Source of the DNA: an uncultured Dehalococcoidia bacterium
GTDB lineage: Bacteria; Chloroflexota; Dehalococcoidia; Lucifugimonadales; CATOSD01
NCBI GenBank assembly: GCA_951812395.1
Contig: CATOSD010000001.1
Span: 124,001-188,000, forward strand
Direction of reading: 5' to 3'
DNA length: 64,000 bases
Under the pieces are notes generated by a model. It was not told the origin of the DNA, searched no databases, and worked only from the letters and a program-made list of their open reading frames with translations. This document shows, in pieces, positions 51,701-59,820 of the stretch (position 1 is its first letter; each line of letters opens with the position of its first letter). Position numbers and translations under genes: made by a program.

Positions 51701-52391
51701 CATCGTCGTCGCTGTCCGTATCGTTGGGATTGGAGCCGTAGGTGTTCACCTCCACACCGTCGTCGAGTCCGTCGTCGTCGCTGTCGGCATCTTTGGGGTC
51801 GGACTTGTGCGTATTCACCTCCGCACCGTCTTCCAGGCCATCGCCGTCCGTGTCCGGGAACAGCGGCCTGGTGCGATGTTTGTTTAGTTCCGCTTCGTCG
51901 GAGAGGCCATCGTCGTCCGAATCCGAGTCTGTTGGGCTCGTGTTGTGAATAGTCGCCTCGTCGCCGTCGCTCAGGCCGTCGTCGTCCGAGTCCGTGTCGT
52001 TCGGGTTCGAACCGTATATTCTGACCTCCGCGCCGTCGGAGAGGCCGTCGTCGTCGCTGTCCTCGTCCAGAGGGTCTGTCTTGTGAGTGTTGACCTCGTC
52101 GCCGTCGCCCAGGGCGTCGTCGTCACTGTCTTCGTCGTTGGGGTCGGTATCGTGTGTGTCTACCTCGGCGCCGTCCTTCAGGCCGTCGGCGTCGCTATCG
52201 TCGTCGTTTGGATCGGTCCCGAGCTCGGCTTCCTCCGCGTTCGTGAGGCCGTCGTCGTCGGGGTCGGCGGTATCCTGGGCGTACGCCGGGGCGGCGAGGA
52301 GCGTGGAGATGGCGAGAAGGCACAGCGCGATCGCCAGGGCGAAGTGCGGCAGCGAGGCGTACATGGCGGAGCGGAGCGGGCGGGCCGTCAT
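48702..52391 (-). CDS. Giant single-pass protein with 41 thrombospondin-type-3-like calcium-binding repeats
   Basis: A 1229-residue surface protein. A signal peptide (about 1-38, ending AAPAYAQ) leads to 41 DxDxDGLxDxxE-like repeats that I counted up to about residue 1055, spaced 23-30 residues with longer inserts in the second half. Each repeat should chelate calcium as in thrombospondin type 3. A transmembrane helix follows (about 1064-1085, SVPFVILGLGFGMYRAV), then about 145 cytosolic residues rich in Tyr, Trp and Arg, ending with an amphipathic helix (SFEKIRKSIERALRRLASML). Its start overlaps the coiled-coil gene stop by ATGA, so it is the last gene of the tubulin-like operon. The cytosolic tail is a plausible docking site for the filament or coil. 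Confidence 0.92.
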   Translation of the reverse strand: MTARPLRSAMYASLPHFALAIALCLLAISTLLAAPAYAQDTADPDDDGLTNAEEAELGTDPNDDDSDADGLKDGAEVDTHDTDPNDEDSDDDALGDGDEVNTHKTDPLDEDSDDDGLSDGAEVRIYGSNPNDTDSDDDGLSDGDEATIHNTSPTDSDSDDDGLSDEAELNKHRTRPLFPDTDGDGLEDGAEVNTHKSDPKDADSDDDGLDDGVEVNTYGSNPNDTDSDDDGFTDSAEVNTHKTSPVLADTDGDGLTDPAEINRHKTNPNLSDTDGDGLSDGAEVNTYNSNPEVQDTDGDSVSDGDEVNRHSSDPTKTDTDSDGLADGVEISGGTSPSSSDTDGDGLADGDEVNTHKTNPVSVDTDGDALSDYDEINTHHTDPLKKDTDEDGLSDKYEVDHSINPLLADTDGDTLSDGDEVNTHLTDPTKKDTDGDGLDDAIEVRRGTDPSSGDSDGDGLLDQDEIDIHRTQPRNRDTDGDGLGDGDEVNTHNTNPLLSDTDGDGLTDSAEVLQHFTDPLNLDSDGDGLNDGAEVRTHATDPNVADTDGDGLSDGEEVNTHSTSPKIHDTDGDGLADGQEVRGFSISPMGLEVKVFPDPLLEDTDGDGLFDGEEVAEPHTDPERADTDGDGLNDGVELRAHQTSPTTVDSDGDGLSDLVEVEGYILSIGGLQVLVYSDPNDSDTDDDFLMDSQERGGVTLELLGEELVVQSDPTRADTDEDGLRDDLEFSHGCNPQLEDTDGDGLTDPLEHQNLTNCTRADTDDDGLGDQVEIGLCTSPTEADTDSDGLADGPEHLGRLDGGRLGPVASDPCLPDTDGDTISDGDEINRTDPSDPQSRLPTHPGRSDTDGDGLTDLRERWLATDPLDPDTDGDTLPDRIEVVGSRVSINDTMVIYVTNPLVADSDDDNLSDAAEIGGFVITIEGIEFVAITDPNLPDTDGDGLTDYQEVTGTEYNGSRWPTNPTVPDSDGDGIPDAKEAEGASNPAVLDSDGDTIGDGDERELGTDPANADSDGDGKTDGEESAGFQRSLLGISYTVSTDPTNSDTDGDGWHDAEDWAPLDWFPTWLLRSVPFVILGLGFGMYRAVQTSRQYRLRREGEPYRELAFQMAEVTRGYLSAADFQRILNQWHETRQISVAQANAYLPTYGFQPLYPAMSVLAADRLYFHPDIRRSFTFEGLPGHVELQEEEAWTDDRWSIYRWREYLQKIQPSFEKIRKSIERALRRLASMLP

Positions 52392-53383
52392 CGCCGGCGC
52401 CTTTGTGCTCCGGGGAAGTACTGGCGATAAATGTTATCCAGAATGCCCTCCACCACTTCGCGACGCGCGGCAACCTCCTCGTCGGTGTTGGCCAGCTTCA
52501 GCATGTCGTCGGCCACGCCCAGGATTCCCAGCGGAAAGCGCCGCATCGCGACGTTTGCGATTTCACGGTTGCAGAGCTGACGCGCCTCGTCGATTCGTTC
52601 TTGCAGGTCTTCCAGGCGGGCCTGGCTTCCCATCCGTTGGTGTTCGAGCTCCTCGACCGCGCTGAGCAGCCGCGCAATCGCGCTGGCCGGGCCCAGATTG
52701 GCGGCATCTCGCAACGCCTCCGTGTGGAATCCCGCACGCTGGCGCTCGTCGACGAGGCGGGAGATGGTCTGGCGATGGGCCTCGGTCTCTTGCCGCACTC
52801 CGTTGAGCTTCGCTTCTAAAACCTCGACGAGCCTGAGCCTGTCTTCGACCGGTGATTCGTCCGACCTCGGGTCCGGCATTTCGTCCAGCCACTCGGTCCA
52901 CATCTCGTCTTCACGCAGGTTCTTGGCAAGACGCCGGACTCGGCCCACGGAGTTCCGCAACTCCGGCAACATCTGCTCGGCCCGTTCGCGCCGGTTTCTG
53001 GGCAGTCTCGTTCTCCCGCCCTCGGGCCTTCCGGTGAGGAGCCACCAGACTGTGAGCATGGCTACGACGGCGAGCACGAACGCCATGACAAGAATGGCCA
53101 GAAGGTACTGCCTGGCATCCCGGAAAAGATCTGATACGAGTGACCATGGGCCTCCCGTCAACCCGTGAGTCGACGTCTCGCCGCCGGCCTGGGCGGCGAG
53201 TTCGCCGGCCGCCTCGCCCAATGGCGAGACAATCGCGTGCGGCGGCTCCGCGTCCGCGGAGTCCACGGGAGCGCCGGCTTGCGCGGCCCCGACCAGAACC
53301 AGCACCGGCAGCATGCCGAAGGCAAAGACTCGACCGTAGGAATGGGCCAGAACACTCACTCCAAAACTCCGTAACACGCACAA
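52388..53383 (-). CDS. Single-pass membrane protein with cytosolic coiled coil
   Basis: A 331-residue protein. A signal peptide (about 1-37, core GMLPVLVLVGAAQAG) precedes a short outside segment. A transmembrane helix (about 94-116, LLAILVMAFVLAVVAMLTVW) is followed by basic residues (RLPRNRRERAEQ). The remaining 200 cytosolic residues are helical, with coiled-coil heptads across EDRLRLVEVLEAKLNGVRQE and VEELEHQRMGSQARLEDLQE. No family recognised. It lies 6 bases after the tubulin-like gene and overlaps the giant gene by 4 bases. A likely membrane adaptor between filament and surface protein (inference). Confidence 0.88.
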   Translation of the reverse strand: MCVLRSFGVSVLAHSYGRVFAFGMLPVLVLVGAAQAGAPVDSADAEPPHAIVSPLGEAAGELAAQAGGETSTHGLTGGPWSLVSDLFRDARQYLLAILVMAFVLAVVAMLTVWWLLTGRPEGGRTRLPRNRRERAEQMLPELRNSVGRVRRLAKNLREDEMWTEWLDEMPDPRSDESPVEDRLRLVEVLEAKLNGVRQETEAHRQTISRLVDERQRAGFHTEALRDAANLGPASAIARLLSAVEELEHQRMGSQARLEDLQERIDEARQLCNREIANVAMRRFPLGILGVADDMLKLANTDEEVAARREVVEGILDNIYRQYFPGAQRRRR

Positions 53384-53389
53384 GCGGGA

Positions 53390-54961
53390 CTAGCCGCGCC
53401 CGGCCCCTCTGATTCCGGGCAAGGTCGACGCGCCCCGCTCCAAGATGGTTTCCTCGGGCAGCCGCCGGAGCGCGTCGGCCAGGGACTCGCCGGCCTCAGG
53501 CGCCCAGCCGGGGTCCCCCAGGGCCTGCCTGATTCCCTGCTCTATCTTGGGAAAGCGGGGCCCGCCGAGCAGTACCGTAAGGCGAACGTCGGTCATCTGG
53601 GGGAAGCTGGCCATGAAAAAACGCGCGGAGCCGGACGAGGAGCTGTCGCTGTCCAGGCAGCCCCTCAGTTCCTCCTCGAAGCGCCCACGTTCCCTGTTGT
53701 CCGCAATCACGCGCCGCAGATAATCTTCAGGTCCCGCCATCAGCGCGAGGGCGTTGCTGGCGGAGTTTGGTTGGCATTCAACCACCGTGGCGTCGAGCGC
53801 CTTTTGGAGCATGTCCGAGAGCGCCGGCATTTCGTCGTCCGAGTCGGCGCGCACGATGTTGCCTGTCATGCGCCTGATACGCTCGGGTGCGTTGGGTAGC
53901 GGGAAGATCGAGAACCCGGCGGCGATGAACTCGTGCAGACCGTCGCCCCTGGGCGACAGGGTGGTGCGCACGTTGGCCGCGTCGAGTTGTGTCCCAAACG
54001 GGTTGAAGTGGTAAGTAGTCTGCGCCGACAGGAAAAGGGGCATGAGGGCATCCTGCAGGAAACGGTTGATGCCTTCTCTACCGATGAAATCCGGATGGCC
54101 CATATCTTCCATCAGCAGGTTATCGGCCAGCATCACCCCGTTTACCGACGGCGTCTGGGCGAGGTAGTAGAGAGACGTGAGTAGATTGGACAGCAGTCTC
54201 GGTTCCCCCCACTCGGTGCCCGTGGCGATGTCGCCGCGGCCCTCGGGCAGGACGCAGAGGCTGAACGTGGTGGTGGGCGGCGGCTGTAGGTTGCGCTGCA
54301 TCCACTCGGTAACGATGGGCACGATGCCCGAGCCGGTGCCCCCACCCAGCCCGCTGAACGTGAGCAGGTAGCCGTTGTTCTCGCGGCTGAAGACGCCCCC
54401 GTCGGCCAGGGAGTCTCGGATCGTGTCCGTGGCCTGCTCGTTTTCGAAGATGTTGTAGATAGCCGAGGCCCGGCCCAGCAGGGTGAATCCTCCCGCGCCT
54501 CCGGTCCTTCCCACCGTGTAGCCGCTGTCCTGCTGCTCCTCGGCCGGATCGAGGCCGCCCTCCGGCGCCATACCAAGAAGCCGCCCGAACTCCGCCGGGG
54601 GAGGAGGGTCGAAGGATAGCTGGACGCGAGGGTCTCGCCAGCCGAAGAGCTCGTTCATCTTCTCCGGCAAGTCGGACTGGGTGTCCACGACCACGGCGCG
54701 CACCGGATAGTGGGACGCGAGATACGTAGACACGAAATCGGGCTTGAGCCGGAAGACGCCGGCCAGCTTGCTCCCGGCCTCGCCACAGCCGATGAGACAG
54801 ATAGAGTGGGCCTCGCGCCGCGCAGACTCTTCCTGGTATTGGTTGACGGCGGACCGGACGTCCAGGCCGGATTCGCCGGATTCGTCCGGCCCGCCGACAG
54901 ACGGCTCGAAGGACACGGGGGAGGCGGGCATCGTGTCCGGTATGTTTGTTCGCTGTTGCAT
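53390..54961 (-). CDS. Tubulin/FtsZ-superfamily protein (Tubulin_2-like)
   Basis: A 523-residue GTPase-fold protein. The tubulin G-box is exact: SGLGGGTGSGIV (T4, 204-212). The T1 loop is LIGCGEAGSK (58-65), followed by VVVDTQSDLP (T2, 91-99), GRTGGAGG (T3-like, 151-158), and LDAANVRTTLS (T7-like, 326-336). An N-terminal extension of about 50 residues and a long C-terminus are not FtsZ-like, and the protein lacks FtsZ's FtsA/ZipA-binding tail. In T7, FtsZ has VDFADVR; here LDAANVR, so the second catalytic acid is Asn. First gene of a three-gene operon. I infer a filament-forming membrane-remodelling protein. Confidence 0.9.
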   Translation of the reverse strand: MQQRTNIPDTMPASPVSFEPSVGGPDESGESGLDVRSAVNQYQEESARREAHSICLIGCGEAGSKLAGVFRLKPDFVSTYLASHYPVRAVVVDTQSDLPEKMNELFGWRDPRVQLSFDPPPPAEFGRLLGMAPEGGLDPAEEQQDSGYTVGRTGGAGGFTLLGRASAIYNIFENEQATDTIRDSLADGGVFSRENNGYLLTFSGLGGGTGSGIVPIVTEWMQRNLQPPPTTTFSLCVLPEGRGDIATGTEWGEPRLLSNLLTSLYYLAQTPSVNGVMLADNLLMEDMGHPDFIGREGINRFLQDALMPLFLSAQTTYHFNPFGTQLDAANVRTTLSPRGDGLHEFIAAGFSIFPLPNAPERIRRMTGNIVRADSDDEMPALSDMLQKALDATVVECQPNSASNALALMAGPEDYLRRVIADNRERGRFEEELRGCLDSDSSSSGSARFFMASFPQMTDVRLTVLLGGPRFPKIEQGIRQALGDPGWAPEAGESLADALRRLPEETILERGASTLPGIRGAGRG

Positions 54962-55371
54962 CGAGTCAGATCAATCTCCAGGCCGAGCGCGTCCAGAGCG
55001 GAAGGCGCGCGGCGGCGTTACGGTCGATCGGCAGGGCGACCAGAGTATTTTACCAGCAATGGGAAGTTGTGAACGAGGCCGTCGCGGTCGATGAGCCGAA
55101 CGTCGTCTCGCTGCTACGCGGTCGCGCAACAGATTGTCTGCGTTTGGCGCACTCAACGCCAACGCCGGAGTTGTGCGGGAGTCCTCGAAACGGGATTGTC
55201 GGCCTCCCCATCTGCTGAGGCCAGTGTCGGGCGCTGCTGGAAACCGCATCAGCTTGATAATCGTCCGCTTTGGAGAACGAGGGGCACTCCGTCGGCCTGT
55301 ACTGGCCGAAAAGACACAGCAATGAAATAACAATCTGTTAGAATGGCGCGTATAACGGCTGTTTCGGGTGG
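54962..55371. other. Intergenic region between divergent operons
   Basis: About 410 bases between the tubulin-like operon (minus) and the metalloprotease array (plus). No supported gene. It turns AT-richer toward 55310-55350, with TAGAAT at about 55339 as a possible -10 for the array, but no matching -35. It must hold the promoter of the tubulin-like operon. Confidence 0.5.
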
Positions 55372-58002
55372 GTGACAGCAGCTGAGGATGCTTGGGTGTG
55401 CGCCAAAGTGGCGCGAGTGGCCTCGTCGAAGCAGGGCTGCAGCGAGGGGACGACCGTGGTGAGCCTGAGGCGCAATGTCGACAATTCCGTTCTGGACGAT
55501 GTGACGATAACCGTCACGTCTCCGCCCCCTCCGCCCCCTCCCCCCACGCCCACCCCCACGCCGGCGGTGAGATTCAGTTTGTCTTCATACTCGGTTGATG
55601 AAGGTGCACCCCAGCCCCAGCCCATCGAAGTGCGCCTGAGCCGGGCGAGCGGTCAGAACCTGGACATCCCCATCACAGTGTCTGGCGGCACGGATACGGA
55701 TAGTGGGGATTACATCGTTGATGGGCTGAACAGCGGCAAGCTTAGAATCAACAGTGGCGACACATCTGAGACGTTCACCATAAGGGCCAACCAGGACACG
55801 GACTGCAACAACGAGACGGTGAACCTCGGCTTCGGGACCCCGCCCTCCGGCGTTGGCCTGGGTTCGCCTTCCAATGCGACGCTCACGATTGACGACGACG
55901 ATCCTTGTCCGCCTACCAACCTGGAGATAAGGTACCTCGAAACCTCCACCACCAGCCTCGTGGTGAGTTACACCCATAGCGCCTCGACTGAGCGCTTCTA
56001 TCAATTCGAGCTTCACAGATCTCTGACAGCCGGTGGCGGTTACGCTGCCTTGCCACCATTAGAGCGAGTAAATGTCATTGTGGCGGACGCGGTGTTCCAC
56101 GACCTCGACGCAATGCACTGGTACAAGGCGATGGGGAGGACGTGCAAGACCGAGCAACGAACGGGATGCGGCGAGTGGAGCGATGCATCGGCCGCGTTCT
56201 TATTCGACGCGCCACCGACCATAACAAGCGTCGCGGTCGACCCGGACGACGCGGACAAATTGGTGGTCAACTACACAGGAGCCACGGCGCAAACAGGACA
56301 TTTCCGCTTCCAGATTCTACGTTCCCCCACACAAAGCGGAAGCTACGACGAGGTGTACACCGTCGACGATGCTCTAGCAACTGATGGTGTGGAGTTCGAC
56401 GGCCTCGACCACAGCCGCTGGTACCAGTTTCGCGCGAAGAGTTGCCAGGCAGGGTGGGACAACTGCCCCGATTGGAGCGGCTACACTGACAAGGTGTTCC
56501 TGCTCGCCAAGCCCGTCCTGGACGTTGAGCCACTACCGGACGTTGAGCCACTACCGTTGCGAACGGCGAAGCTGAGCTGGGACCCCGTGGCCGTTCCTTC
56601 GACTCATACCGCCGAGTACGACCTGGAGATTCAGGAGGCCGGCGGGAGTTGGTCCTTTCTGCGCACAGAGATCCTGACAGACGCTTCCTTAGAAATAGAT
56701 CTGGATGACATAATGTTTGGAGACGGCCTTGCCGACAATCCCAAGTACGAGGTTCGCGTGAAGGCAAGGCAGAAGGGCATAGGCGGCGCTGCCGATGGTA
56801 TGGACGGCGGCTATAGCGACACCATCATCATCATTGACACTCCCATAACCGAGGCGAATGGCAACAGCCCCGGGAGTCAAGGCCAGGCCAAGCTCAGTTG
56901 GCGGACAATAGCGAACGTGTTGGGGGACGCTTCGTATCTTGGAGGCACGTATAGCTTCCGCTATCGCCGGGCAGCCGGAGATCATACTCAGCTTGCGTGG
57001 AGACCTGGCACGTTTGTCTCCGATGAAACAGTGGATCAGGCGCATATGATAGGCGCCAACAGGGACACGATCGGCGGCCTCACAAAGGAAGCCATTTATG
57101 CGATCCAACTCAGATACGAAAAGACTGGAAAGTCTAAGGTCTATGCCGCGCGGGATGTGTATGTCTGGCCGTCGGGCAGAGCCGCGGGTGGCGGCGAACG
57201 TGTGGCGACCTTTCCGTTGAATTACCCGCTATCGAACAAGACCTACTCATACGTTGTTTGCGAAGAGACTTTTCCCAGTGGAAAGGAGAGCGATTGGAAG
57301 AAGTTCATAACCCACGCCTTCAGCCAGTGGGATCTGGCCACTAATGGCCTTGTAACTACCGAGCGTGTGGACGGAGAGTGCGCCGATTATTCGGAGTTTG
57401 TCGATGAAATAAGAACTGCAGTCGAGAGTTTCGCAATGGGCAACAACCTTCCTGGAGTCCCCCCAACCGAAGCGGAAATCGCGACGCATACCATAGCTCT
57501 TCTGAGTAGTTTCAACCAGTCAGGCATCAAAATCAAAATGACCAGAGATCAGGACGCCGTATTAAACGAAGTCCTGATGATCGACGATGACCCTTCCGAC
57601 ATTCTGGTAAGCGTCTCGGTGTTTGACGAGGTGTCGGAACAGGTTGGTCATGGATGGTGCCCCTATGCTTGCGCGCAAGCGAATGGCTCAACAGTTGACA
57701 TACGCTTCTTGGGCAGCCTTTTCAATATAACAAACCTCACTGTGCCAGGTGGTGATGACAGAGCCAACGCCGGAGAAATCCCCTTTAACTCCTGTGATCC
57801 AGTGGACTACAGGTACACTGACGTCGTCCACGAAGCTGGTCATGCTCTAGGAATCAATGGCGGCGTAACCGGAATTGATCAAGGTCAATTTCACCCGCAC
57901 ATTCAAGACTCCGTTATGAGCTACAGCAATGCCCCAAATGTTAGTTGCTCGCCACGCCCGTTCGACGTGATGGCCATGTACGCCTTGTACCAGAGCAGAT
58001 GA
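55372..58002 (+). CDS. Calx-beta / Fn3 / HEAGH metalloprotease-like protein, 5' end missing
   Basis: An 876-residue frame. Order: a piece of an outer beta domain, a Pro/Thr linker (PPPPPPPPTPTPTPAV), a Calx-beta domain (about 65-177, SVDEGAPQ...LTIDDDD), several Fn3-like segments, then a C-terminal zinc site TDVVHEAGHALGING (820-824) with a Met-turn-like QDSVMSYSN. No signal peptide: the GTG start at 55372 falls inside a domain that is complete in the copy at 61203-64000, so this copy has lost its N-terminus. The last residues, VMAMYALYQSR, recur at the ends of the next two genes. Likely secreted protease originally; now doubtful. Confidence 0.8.
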   Translation: MTAAEDAWVCAKVARVASSKQGCSEGTTVVSLRRNVDNSVLDDVTITVTSPPPPPPPPTPTPTPAVRFSLSSYSVDEGAPQPQPIEVRLSRASGQNLDIPITVSGGTDTDSGDYIVDGLNSGKLRINSGDTSETFTIRANQDTDCNNETVNLGFGTPPSGVGLGSPSNATLTIDDDDPCPPTNLEIRYLETSTTSLVVSYTHSASTERFYQFELHRSLTAGGGYAALPPLERVNVIVADAVFHDLDAMHWYKAMGRTCKTEQRTGCGEWSDASAAFLFDAPPTITSVAVDPDDADKLVVNYTGATAQTGHFRFQILRSPTQSGSYDEVYTVDDALATDGVEFDGLDHSRWYQFRAKSCQAGWDNCPDWSGYTDKVFLLAKPVLDVEPLPDVEPLPLRTAKLSWDPVAVPSTHTAEYDLEIQEAGGSWSFLRTEILTDASLEIDLDDIMFGDGLADNPKYEVRVKARQKGIGGAADGMDGGYSDTIIIIDTPITEANGNSPGSQGQAKLSWRTIANVLGDASYLGGTYSFRYRRAAGDHTQLAWRPGTFVSDETVDQAHMIGANRDTIGGLTKEAIYAIQLRYEKTGKSKVYAARDVYVWPSGRAAGGGERVATFPLNYPLSNKTYSYVVCEETFPSGKESDWKKFITHAFSQWDLATNGLVTTERVDGECADYSEFVDEIRTAVESFAMGNNLPGVPPTEAEIATHTIALLSSFNQSGIKIKMTRDQDAVLNEVLMIDDDPSDILVSVSVFDEVSEQVGHGWCPYACAQANGSTVDIRFLGSLFNITNLTVPGGDDRANAGEIPFNSCDPVDYRYTDVVHEAGHALGINGGVTGIDQGQFHPHIQDSVMSYSNAPNVSCSPRPFDVMAMYALYQSR

Positions 58003-58008
58003 ACGAGG

Positions 58009-58908
58009 ATGCAGTTCATGTCGCGCCCAAAACGCTCCACCACGGAAATCGCAGGCTTGGCAACGCTGTTGCTGTTATTGGTTCTAGTCGCGTGCGGTGA
58101 CAACTCAGGGAAGGGTGATGAGCCTACCGCAACCTCCACCCCCACACCGGCGGTCACTCCTACGCCAGAACCCGTCTATGACGTTGAGGAGGCTAGGGCC
58201 GAACTTGCCACGGCCAGGAAGCGTTGGGAGTCCAACGGGTCAGCCGACTATGATCTTGAGTCCCTTGTGTTGTGCCTATGCCCAGAAAGCAACAGGCCCC
58301 TCAAGATCACGGTCAGAAACGGGGCAATCGAGTCAGTTATTGACCTGGAATCGGGGAGGGCGTTGACTGTAGGAGAGTACGTTGACGCGTACACCTATCA
58401 CACAATCAGTGATCGGTTCGACCAGATCGAGCGTGCTTTGAGTGACCCTCGGCCGGCCCACTATCTAAAAGCAGAATATCATTCCTCCCTAGGATACCCG
58501 AAATACATAGATGTCAGCTATGTCTATAATGTCGCAGACCATGGCTTCACGTTGCAGCGGCTCATCTACGAACCATTAGACCCTTCGCCGCCCTTGGCGA
58601 CATCAACGCTTTCGCTGGACACGGAGGGTCGCCACACCAGCGTCTTCGACCTGTTCTCCGGTGGCGACGCCATGTCCAGCGTCGGTCCCGCAGCCACGGT
58701 GAAGGAGGTGATCGAGAAGGGACTGCGTCTGGCGGGCGCTTCGCCGGTGCACCTGGTGATACGAGGGGCGGCGGTTGTGAACTCCGCACGGTGCGACTGG
58801 AGAGGCATCGCCAGGACTGCCGAACAGCGAGAGGACGCGATACGGTTCTGGCTGGGTCTAGACGCGGACGGCGAGATGGCCATGTACGCCTTGTACAAGA
58901 GCAGATGA
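58009..58908 (+). CDS. DUF6174-like lipoprotein, internally deleted copy A
   Basis: A 299-residue lipoprotein: signal MSRPKRSTTEIAGLATLLLL, lipobox LVLVACG (Cys29), Thr-Pro linker, then a DUF6174-like domain (VYDVEEARAELATARKRWES, VLCLCPESNRPLKITVRNGA, YHTISDRFDQIERALSDP). A second domain (LRLAGASPVHLVIRGAAVVN) follows, ending FWLGLDADGEMAMYALYKSR. Compared with copy C it lacks everything after that point and instead has the last ten residues of the protease. The second ATG (58018) is better spaced from GAGG. Membrane-attached outside the cell. Confidence 0.83.
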   Translation: MQFMSRPKRSTTEIAGLATLLLLLVLVACGDNSGKGDEPTATSTPTPAVTPTPEPVYDVEEARAELATARKRWESNGSADYDLESLVLCLCPESNRPLKITVRNGAIESVIDLESGRALTVGEYVDAYTYHTISDRFDQIERALSDPRPAHYLKAEYHSSLGYPKYIDVSYVYNVADHGFTLQRLIYEPLDPSPPLATSTLSLDTEGRHTSVFDLFSGGDAMSSVGPAATVKEVIEKGLRLAGASPVHLVIRGAAVVNSARCDWRGIARTAEQREDAIRFWLGLDADGEMAMYALYKSR

Positions 58909-58914
58909 ACGAGG

Positions 58915-59814
58915 ATGCAGTTCATGTCGCGCCCAAAACGCTCCACCACGGAAATCGCCGGCTTGGCAACGCTGTTGCTGCTGCTGACCCTCTCCGCTTG
59001 CACGGATGTGGCGACACCTACGCCCATGCCCACACCCACACCCACAGTGACGCCTTGGCGTACGCCGACGCCACTACCAGTCTATGACGTTGAGGAGGCT
59101 AGGGCCGAGCTTGCCGCGGCCAAGGCCCTCTGGGAGTCGGAAGGCTCGGACCACTACACGATTGAGTATGACGTTTTTCGTTACCCACCGTGGGAACCAA
59201 CGCAGTTGACTGTCAGGAATGGGGTTATCGAGTCGGCCACGTTTCTGGAGGGGCGCGACTCCGGCATGCCTGTCCCGCCAGACTACATGGTCGGTCTTCT
59301 AACCATCGATGGCCTGTTCGACAAAATCAAGGGAGTCTTGTCAGATCGCCCAGCATGGAACATGAGTGCGGAGTACGACGCGGAGTTGGGCTATCCGAGA
59401 GAGTTCGGCGTCAGTTATACAGACACCCCTGACAATTACTTTGCGGCGAGCATTTGCTGCTACAAGCCGTTAGCTCCTCCTCCGCCGCCCACCATGGTGC
59501 CGGCGACATCAACGCTTTCGCTGGACATGGAGGGCCGCCGCGCCAGCGTCTTGGGCCTGTTCTCCGGTGGCGACGCCATGTCCAGCGTTGGTCCCGCCGC
59601 CACGGTGGAGGAGGTGCTCGAACATGGACTGCGCCTGGCGGGGGCTTCGCCGGTGCACCTGGCGATCCGAGGGACGGCGGCTGCGAACTCCACACGGTGC
59701 GACTGGAGAGGAATCGCCAGGACCGCCGGGCAGCGAGAGGACGCGATACGCTTCTGGCTGGGTCTAGACGCGGACGACGTGATGGCCATGTACGCCTTGT
59801 ACCAGAGCAGATGA
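58915..59814 (+). CDS. DUF6174-like lipoprotein, internally deleted copy B
   Basis: A 299-residue protein with the same signal peptide and lipobox (LSACTD, Cys29). Its DUF6174-like domain (YDVEEARAELAAAKALWESE, RNGVIESATFLEG, LLTIDGLFDKIKGVLSD) is diverged from A and C, while the second domain is again close to them. It ends LGLDADDVMAMYALYQSR. The junction with the protease end is at CGACG (59775-59779). Six bases separate it from both neighbours. Confidence 0.83.
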   Translation: MQFMSRPKRSTTEIAGLATLLLLLTLSACTDVATPTPMPTPTPTVTPWRTPTPLPVYDVEEARAELAAAKALWESEGSDHYTIEYDVFRYPPWEPTQLTVRNGVIESATFLEGRDSGMPVPPDYMVGLLTIDGLFDKIKGVLSDRPAWNMSAEYDAELGYPREFGVSYTDTPDNYFAASICCYKPLAPPPPPTMVPATSTLSLDMEGRRASVLGLFSGGDAMSSVGPAATVEEVLEHGLRLAGASPVHLAIRGTAAANSTRCDWRGIARTAGQREDAIRFWLGLDADDVMAMYALYQSR

Positions 59815-59820
59815 ACGAGG

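Noticed and set aside
49200-52200. CRISPR or satellite-like DNA in the GTCGCCGTC-rich stretch
   Set aside because: The periodicity comes from codons of calcium-binding repeats in one long open frame with a signal peptide.
53390-54961. Housekeeping cell-division FtsZ
   Set aside because: It has the G-box, but a long N-terminal extension, an altered T7 loop, no FtsZ C-terminal peptide and no division genes around it.
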